The position numbers and the translations under genes were made by a program. 64,000 nt of DNA from Trichopria drosophilae (Eukaryota > Arthropoda > Insecta > Hymenoptera > Diapriidae): NCBI GenBank assembly GCA_030407085.1, contig CM059587.1:94669001-94733000 (forward strand). Reading direction: 5' to 3'. The first letter of the stretch is position 1. Each line of letters starts with the position of its first letter. Under the pieces are notes generated by a model. The model saw only the letters and a program-made list of their open reading frames with translations. It had not been told where the DNA came from and did no database searches. Below, piece by piece: positions 58,123 to 64,000 of the stretch.

Positions 58123-58601
58123 TACTCAAAATGAATGTCACTGGTTTTGTTTGATACATTCAATATTGTTTAAAGGTGGCTAAGTTTTCACTGTATACAG
58201 TTTTTATGTGGCCATGATTGAGGGTTATAATTCACTAAAGATTACGAGTTCACTAAAATTTTTAGTCTTTCACAACATCACTTATAGGCACTTGTTAATA
58301 TGGTAATGATCGACCTCAAATCACAGTCCTAGGGTTCTACAATCTGAATGTGTCTTTTTTAATCAGTATGTTAGATGACATCTTCATGATTTGTGTTATG
58401 AGCTTCATTCCGAGTGTTAGTAAATTCAACTATAACCACGTAATTATGCTAACGCACACTTTATTAAAAAAAATTTTAATTGATATTAACTATCTAATCA
58501 ATTGCATTAACAGTAAATAGAAGTAAATTAGTAAAAGAATTGAAGAGTCATAGCCTTAACCTAATAGACAAAAGAGCAACTAAGTAAAGCCAGATTTCAG
58601 T

Positions 58602-58848
58602 GGGGGTCGAAAAACTGCAAAGTCAAAAAACGAATAATCAAAAACTGACAATCGAAATGCCGATATTAAAAAAAAACGATAAAAAAACTGACAATCGAAA
58701 AGCCAATAATAAAAAAACCGAAACTTCAAAAAATGACAGTCCACTTGTCTATGTTTCTTTTTTTATGTGTCGGCTTTTTGAATGTGGGCTTTATTACTGT
58801 CGGTTTTTTTAACTGTCAGATTGTTCATTTGTTGGTTTTTCGACACGA
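58602..58848. mobile_element. MITE built from CCGACA words, copy 2
   Basis: GGTCGAAAAACTGCAAAGTC at the left, TTTGTTGGTTTTTCGACACG at the right; AAAAACTGACAATCGAAA twice, GTCGGCTTTTTGAATG and CTGTCGGTTTTTTTAAC inside. Confidence 0.7.
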
Positions 58849-58952
58849 ATTTATAAAGTCCATAATTTTATGACATTCTAACCAACTCGACCAGAAAGCT
58901 ACATGAATTCGTAAATGTTTCATTATACCTGTTTTATCATTTAATCAGGATT

Positions 58953-59440
58953 CGTGGGGTACGGGTCGAAAAACCGACAAATCAAAAAGCCGACAAGTAA
59001 AAAAACCCAGTTAAAAATCCTCCGATCGAAATGCCGAAAGTCAACCCTGCGAAAAATTTTATGTAGGATTCTCATGAGAATCACATGAGAATTTGAAACG
59101 AGTACCTTGTAAATTTCATACAAATGTCGTATAGCACTCGCACTTCGTTACGGAAACACTATTCGACAATATTTGCGTTTGTATGAAAATTGGTCTGATT
59201 GTGATGAAATTTTTATGTAATTTCCATAAAATTTCAACGCAAAACATTCAAGATTATATGTTCATAAAACTACCTATTAAATTATTTTCTTTCATGTAAT
59301 AAAACTTACGAATTTGAAAAAAACCGACACTTCAAAAAATTACTGTTCGCTTGTCGATGTGCCTAATTTTTGTGTGTCGGATTTTTGACTGGCGGCTTTT
59401 CGATTGTCGGTTTTTGATTTGTCGGTTTTTCGACCCGCAC
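58953..59440. mobile_element. MITE built from CCGACA words, copy 3, with an insertion
   Basis: Left GGGTCGAAAAACCGACAAAT, right TTGTCGGTTTTTCGACCCGC. Between about 59045 and 59318 an unrelated AT-rich segment interrupts it. Confidence 0.75.
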
Positions 59441-59739
59441 GTAGCCAATTCGTGACCTTTCTTATATACGAAATAAATCGATAGTATTAATCCCAGCTTA
59501 AGATGTTATTCAACGTTGATTGTGACGATGCTGATCAAACTTATATAAATAGGACAAAACCACCATATATTAAAAACGGAATATAGAAACAAGAAAATTA
59601 ATGTCACCTCGTCAAAAAAGATATTGGATACAATGCCATAATCCATTAAGTCCCAAAAGGACGAATTTTTCTTTAACTTCTACCGGTAAGTTCTGATAGG
59701 TTTTCAATAATGAAATCGTGAAATTGATCGTACTTTCCG

Positions 59740-60220
59740 ATTCTGGTATCATAATTTTTAAAAAATACGATCAAAAAAGATATAATTGATTATTTAACAA
59801 AAAGTCGGATTTTTTTCACTGTAATTTTTTTTATTCGTTTTTTTGATTCTTCAAAAATTTCGCGCCGAAATTGGATGAGGAGGTCACTATTCGAGCGCAA
59901 AAAATAAATTTCAACATTTATCCAATATGGCAGCTTGAAGCCGAAAATCTAATGACATTTTCGATTTTCCATGATAAGTTAAATTAATAAATTCTTACTG
60001 AAAATATGTTATATTTGTGTCGCTAATCACTAAATGAATTTCGAATTTGCGAAATTCAAAATGGCGGAATCAATATGGCGGAGGAAAATTTTGGAAATGT
60101 TTCGGTTTATAGTGACTTCCTCATCCAATTTCGGCACGAAATTGTTGATGGAAAAAATAGGGTGTAAAAATCTAACTTTTTGTTAAATAATTGATTGTAT
60201 CTTTATAAGTACAAAATTTT
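59740..60220. repeat. Foldback with an ATGGCGGA module
   Basis: AATTGATTATTTAACAAAAAGT and CGAAATTGGATGAGGAGGTC pair with GACTTCCTCATCCAATTTCG and TTTTTGTTAAATAATTGATT. At 60057 the module CAAAATGGCGGAATC plus AATATGGCGGA occurs next to CGAATTTGCGAAATT. Confidence 0.75.
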
Positions 60221-61427
60221 TTGAACATTGATAGCCCATCATAAGATAGTTCTTCCCGAGGATTTCAGTAACATGTCTAAATATCACACTAAAAAATATC
60301 ACGTGTCAAAAGATCATAAAACGTTAAAAATATCACAAAATAATATAATAATTGAAACATTAGAATATCTCGAGTACAGATATTAAAGAGTGTTTACAGT
60401 CGATTATCCTCGATTTGTTTATCTTTATGAAGCTCCTAGTTTCTAATTTAAATTTAGTTATTCAGTTTGTTCTAAGTAAAAAACTTAGTCATTATAATTA
60501 TTTATTTTATTTGTATAATAATGACACGTGTTAATGAATAAATTCAAATATGATATATAGATATGTTACCAAAATTTGATATATTTGGAAAAAAGATTTA
60601 ACAACACTACCAAGAATTTACTTTTTATTATTAATGATATTGTTGAAGAAAGAAAGCATCATTGTACTTGAAAAAAATAAAACCTACAAAAACAATTTGT
60701 GAACAAATTTTATTTACTGATTAAAAACTTGTTCGTATAGCCTAAGAAATAAATTCATACAGTTTTTAAATATTCATGGATTTTAACGAATAGCAGCTTC
60801 TTTTTCGAGAAAAAATTCTTTACAAATGCACCGAATAAATTTTTACAAATCTTTTGTCTAATCATCAAAATTATTCATAAAATGTAAAAGCTAATAATTA
60901 TCTTTTGTGTTATAGAGATATTTCACGTTAGCTTTCGAAATTTGTAAAAATGGTTTTATTTCATCGATTTTTTTTACTTTTTGACAAGACGGCAATACGG
61001 GAATTTGACACTTGTTATGTTCGGGATATGATGTTATTAACGCGAGTTTTCAATTTAGTGTATTATCTTTTAATTTTGATTTATTGATTTACACTTTTAC
61101 ATGTCATTAGTAATTGTTAAAATAATTTGTGCATAATTTAAATGCTAACACTATTATTAACCGTTATGCTAAGTAGATTGTGACTGTTTTATAATTTTTA
61201 CTTATTAATCATACTAGGTACATTTTTTTATACTGCTTTTATATCATTTTATAATGTTATGTTTTGTTATATTGTCATAAATAGTTGGTGACCAACACGT
61301 ATCCTAAATGCAACATTCCTGATAAACATTTTTATACTTTATCCCATGTGAATTCAGTATATTAGCTGCTAATTACCGACTGGCTATTTTAATCAAATTC
61401 GTCATTACCAGCGTCGTATATTCATTA

Positions 61428-61670
61428 AGGGAGTTCTAAACTGCTCGGCCGATAAGGTAGACATTTTCACTAAAAAACGCAAATAAAAGATGACTGAATA
61501 ATATTTTTAAAATTCGGGCTCTGCAAGGGCAATTTTAGTTACTTTAGACGGTATCCTAGAAAATGCCAAAGAATTTATGTGAGAACAGACATTTTCAGAA
61601 ATAAACAAAAATCACTTATTTCCTTTCTCGATCAGTTCTAAATTAATATATTTGGTACTTTATAGGAAAC
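61428..61670. repeat. Dispersed repeat H, copy 5
   Basis: GGGAGTTCTAAACTGCTCGG, CGATAAGGTAGAC, AGACGGTATCCTAGAAAATG and CTCGATCAGTTCTAAATTAA. The open frame from 61652 begins inside this repeat and is not taken as a gene. The stretch 60221-61427 before it and 61671-62805 after it hold nothing else recognised. Confidence 0.65.
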
Positions 61671-62805
61671 TGTTTATATTGCGAAGAATGGGCACAAATA
61701 TTACAATAATTTATCGTTCGATGATGCAAGCAATCCTGACCTTATCGAGTGAGTTGTATTTCGTACTTGTGGGTTGGTACGCTAGATGTCTAAGGTGCGA
61801 TTGTGATATTTTCGTAATCAACAAAATTCATAGCACTATAATACATCGAACATTAACATCTATATATTGTACTATTTACTACTGTATTGTAGACGTACAA
61901 GGCAGGTTTGTACCGCAAAGCCTTGCTGATGATTCATTTTTTTGGTTAGGAAGTGACATTAGCGACGGTTGGTTTATCGCCCCATGTAGGTTTTATAATT
62001 CCACTTTTATTGCATCAAGTAATTTTATGTACATTTATTTTAAAAGGGAGTGTCTATATCTACGTACGGTTTCTTATATCATGCATGAGTGGAAGAGAGA
62101 CGGATGCAACAAAGGTTTATGTGTTTGGTTAGGTTAGGATAGCTTTAGCAGGGGGTCTGGGGTACGGCGGTGCTACAGAAGGCACCACGAATTTGGGGGA
62201 AAGCATTTACACGATTTCACTGCCAAATCCAAGCATATATGAAATTAATTTATGCGTGGATTTAGACACAGCCGAAATTTAGAGGTAATAAAAAATTATA
62301 ATACATCACTTTGACTAACGACAATGTTAATGTTATACACTTTATTTGAAACATTGAAAACAAATTACAAGCAAAAAATGTTCAATTGAAACAAAAAATG
62401 ATCGGCAACCAAAAATTCGGAGAAAACCAATTTACATTACTCTCCATATTTTAATTAGTCCAAAACTATTAAATGATAAGTGAAATGTGGGTTACGAGGA
62501 AATGTGGTGTACATTAGTAAAATGAACACTTTGATTAGGATAATTTTACTAATATATCAGTGGTGTTTCACTTCGTGTTAGTGATAAATTGACTAATTTT
62601 TTGTGACCCCATTTTATATTAGTATTTTTTTATTAGTTCAGAATTGCGGCGTTAAAGAATGAAGTTTTCTATTTTATTAAAATAATTGGAATACATAGTT
62701 ATTCTCAGTACGGGCAAATATAATACAGTGATGGGAAAAAGTTCAGGATCGGTGATATATCTCCGCGGGTGTGTATTTTCGGGGAAAATATTTCCAACAA
62801 AAGTT

Positions 62806-62890
62806 TAAAAATTTAATAATAATAATAACTTCTTTATTGTAAATAATATCTACAAAAGGCGAGGCACAGCACAAGCTGCTTTACAGTCTG
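62806..62890 (-). mobile_element. Possible 3' tail of a non-LTR retrotransposon
   Basis: On the minus strand, AGCAGCTTGTGCTGTGCCTC is followed by ACAATAAAGAAG and (TTA)n. Such an AATAAA-plus-microsatellite end is common in non-LTR elements, but no coding part remains. Confidence 0.3.
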
Positions 62891-62924
62891 ACCTAATCTC
62901 CCCAGCTATTTAATGGTACCATTG

Positions 62925-63085
62925 AAATTGATCTTGAACATGACCTTGACGGTTATTTCAAGGTCAAGATTATTTTTTTAAATGGGAACCTCCATTTTTT
63001 TCATGGATTCGGAAAGAGCGGGAAATTTTACGTCCGAAGATATAACCGATATTTGGCTCAAGGTCATTTCAAGGTGAAACTTAAA
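62925..63085. repeat. AAGGTCA-rich island 3
   Basis: ATGACCTTGACGG, TTTCAAGGTCAAG, GCTCAAGGTCATTTCAAGGTG. Compare 41745-41895. The remaining 63086-64000 holds no recognised gene. Confidence 0.45.
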
Positions 63086-64000
63086 CGTTCCCGTAACGGC
63101 GAATTATTTCAGTGGGAGTGCATTTTCGTGAAAAATTATTCACACTGTGTATTCAATTTGACATTTATCATTGTTATATAGTAATGTAATATAATTAGAC
63201 ATCGTTGTAAGTCAAGTTTCACATTCTTGTCATATCAGTGTTAATCAAGGTAGATCCGGAAATATTAGTCTCAACAAATATATTAAGTTTGTCTCCGTTT
63301 CATAAATTTCATTATTTCGTCACGTTTAAGATTTTATCAAATTCGTTTTTGTTTGGTCAATATGTTTTAAGCAGTTACAAAAATAACATCCATAAAACTG
63401 CAATCGTGTATTTTTCATTATTTAATTTGTTATTGTCGAACTATTATCAGATAAAGTAATTATTTTAATCAATATACAATGAATTTTAATTAATGAAGAT
63501 ATGCAATCTAGTTAGAATTAATATTTCACCTGATAATTAGTAGACAAATTTGTTTTACAGGTATTCAATTATCACTTTTTCCCTCCAGTTATACAAATTA
63601 AATTGATTAATTATGTATTAATGAAATAAGTTAAATTTAATTTAATGAACCTTTTAGTATGAATAAATTTTGCACAGTAAAATCACTTTTGAATTTCATT
63701 TTATACAATCTACATCCCAAACAACACATTCCGTCCCGGGATGTCTTGAGGAAATTCTGAGGACGTCCAAACATCCCCGAAATGCCTCGAAAACGTGCTG
63801 ACATTCGTTGTGGACTTTCTGATATCATGCCTAAAACTTCTCTGCGTAAATAAAATTGACAGTTGAACTTGTCAAGCAATTATAAAATAAATATGACAAA
63901 ATAGTTTCAAAGTTTTCAACATAATTACAGATGAATAAAAAAATGTATTTATTACTACCCAGAACATTGCATTTTTCATTCAGAATCTGCAATATCGGAC

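Noticed and set aside
61652..62137. 161-codon frame with hydrophobic segments
   Set aside because: It starts inside dispersed repeat H, has no recognisable domain, and lacks promoter or splice support.

Overview
This window is nuclear DNA of an arthropod, almost certainly an insect. It is AT-rich, its genes are split by GT-AG introns, it carries (TTAGG)n-type telomeric repeats, and one gene encodes the precursor of inotocin, the insect oxytocin/vasopressin-type peptide. No prokaryotic features were seen. Order and species cannot be fixed from the sequence; a hymenopteran or beetle is plausible because both groups keep inotocin and TTAGG-type repeats in many species, but this is inference.

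Genes occupy the first 36 kb. In order they are: the last exon of an unidentified gene (about 606-741, +); the small GTPase Rab28 (2261-6389, +, 4 exons); hexosaminidase D, family GH20 (9879-11606, -, one coding exon, interrupted by an in-frame TGA); the rRNA m6A methyltransferase ZCCHC4 (11945-21759, +, 4 exons, with a short first exon found by splice phase and homology); inotocin-neurophysin (22002-23307, +, 3 exons); and the mitochondrial protease HtrA2/Omi (23520-35993, +, 7 exons). HexD and ZCCHC4 diverge from a 338-bp shared promoter interval. These genes share no obvious pathway. From 36 to 64 kb only weak gene signals appear: a possible two-TM protein exon at 42.0-42.6 kb (-), a possible TATA promoter with a tiny first exon at 57.2 kb, and two small candidate exons at 49.8 and 52.6 kb.

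Most of the rest is transposon-derived. The largest insertion lies in the last HtrA2 intron: two R1-clade-like non-LTR retrotransposons in tandem, each with its poly(A) joined to TTAGG repeats, the block bounded by 61-bp direct repeats. One of the two has an inverted 5' part as expected from twin priming. A Penelope-like element (RT plus GIY-YIG) at 45.2-46.9 kb carries a hammerhead-ribozyme-like motif; a solo LTR-like relative and two decayed motifs lie elsewhere.

The most unusual signal is a large set of short inverted-repeat elements, each built from one short word repeated in both arms. At least fourteen copies share CAGTAG/CTACTG-type ends and TA targets but fall into several subfamilies, and in each subfamily every internal copy of the word has changed to the same new spelling. 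Many unrelated elements here are also built from a single reiterated word. Splice boundaries, frames and repeat pairings were worked out by eye; no database search was run.
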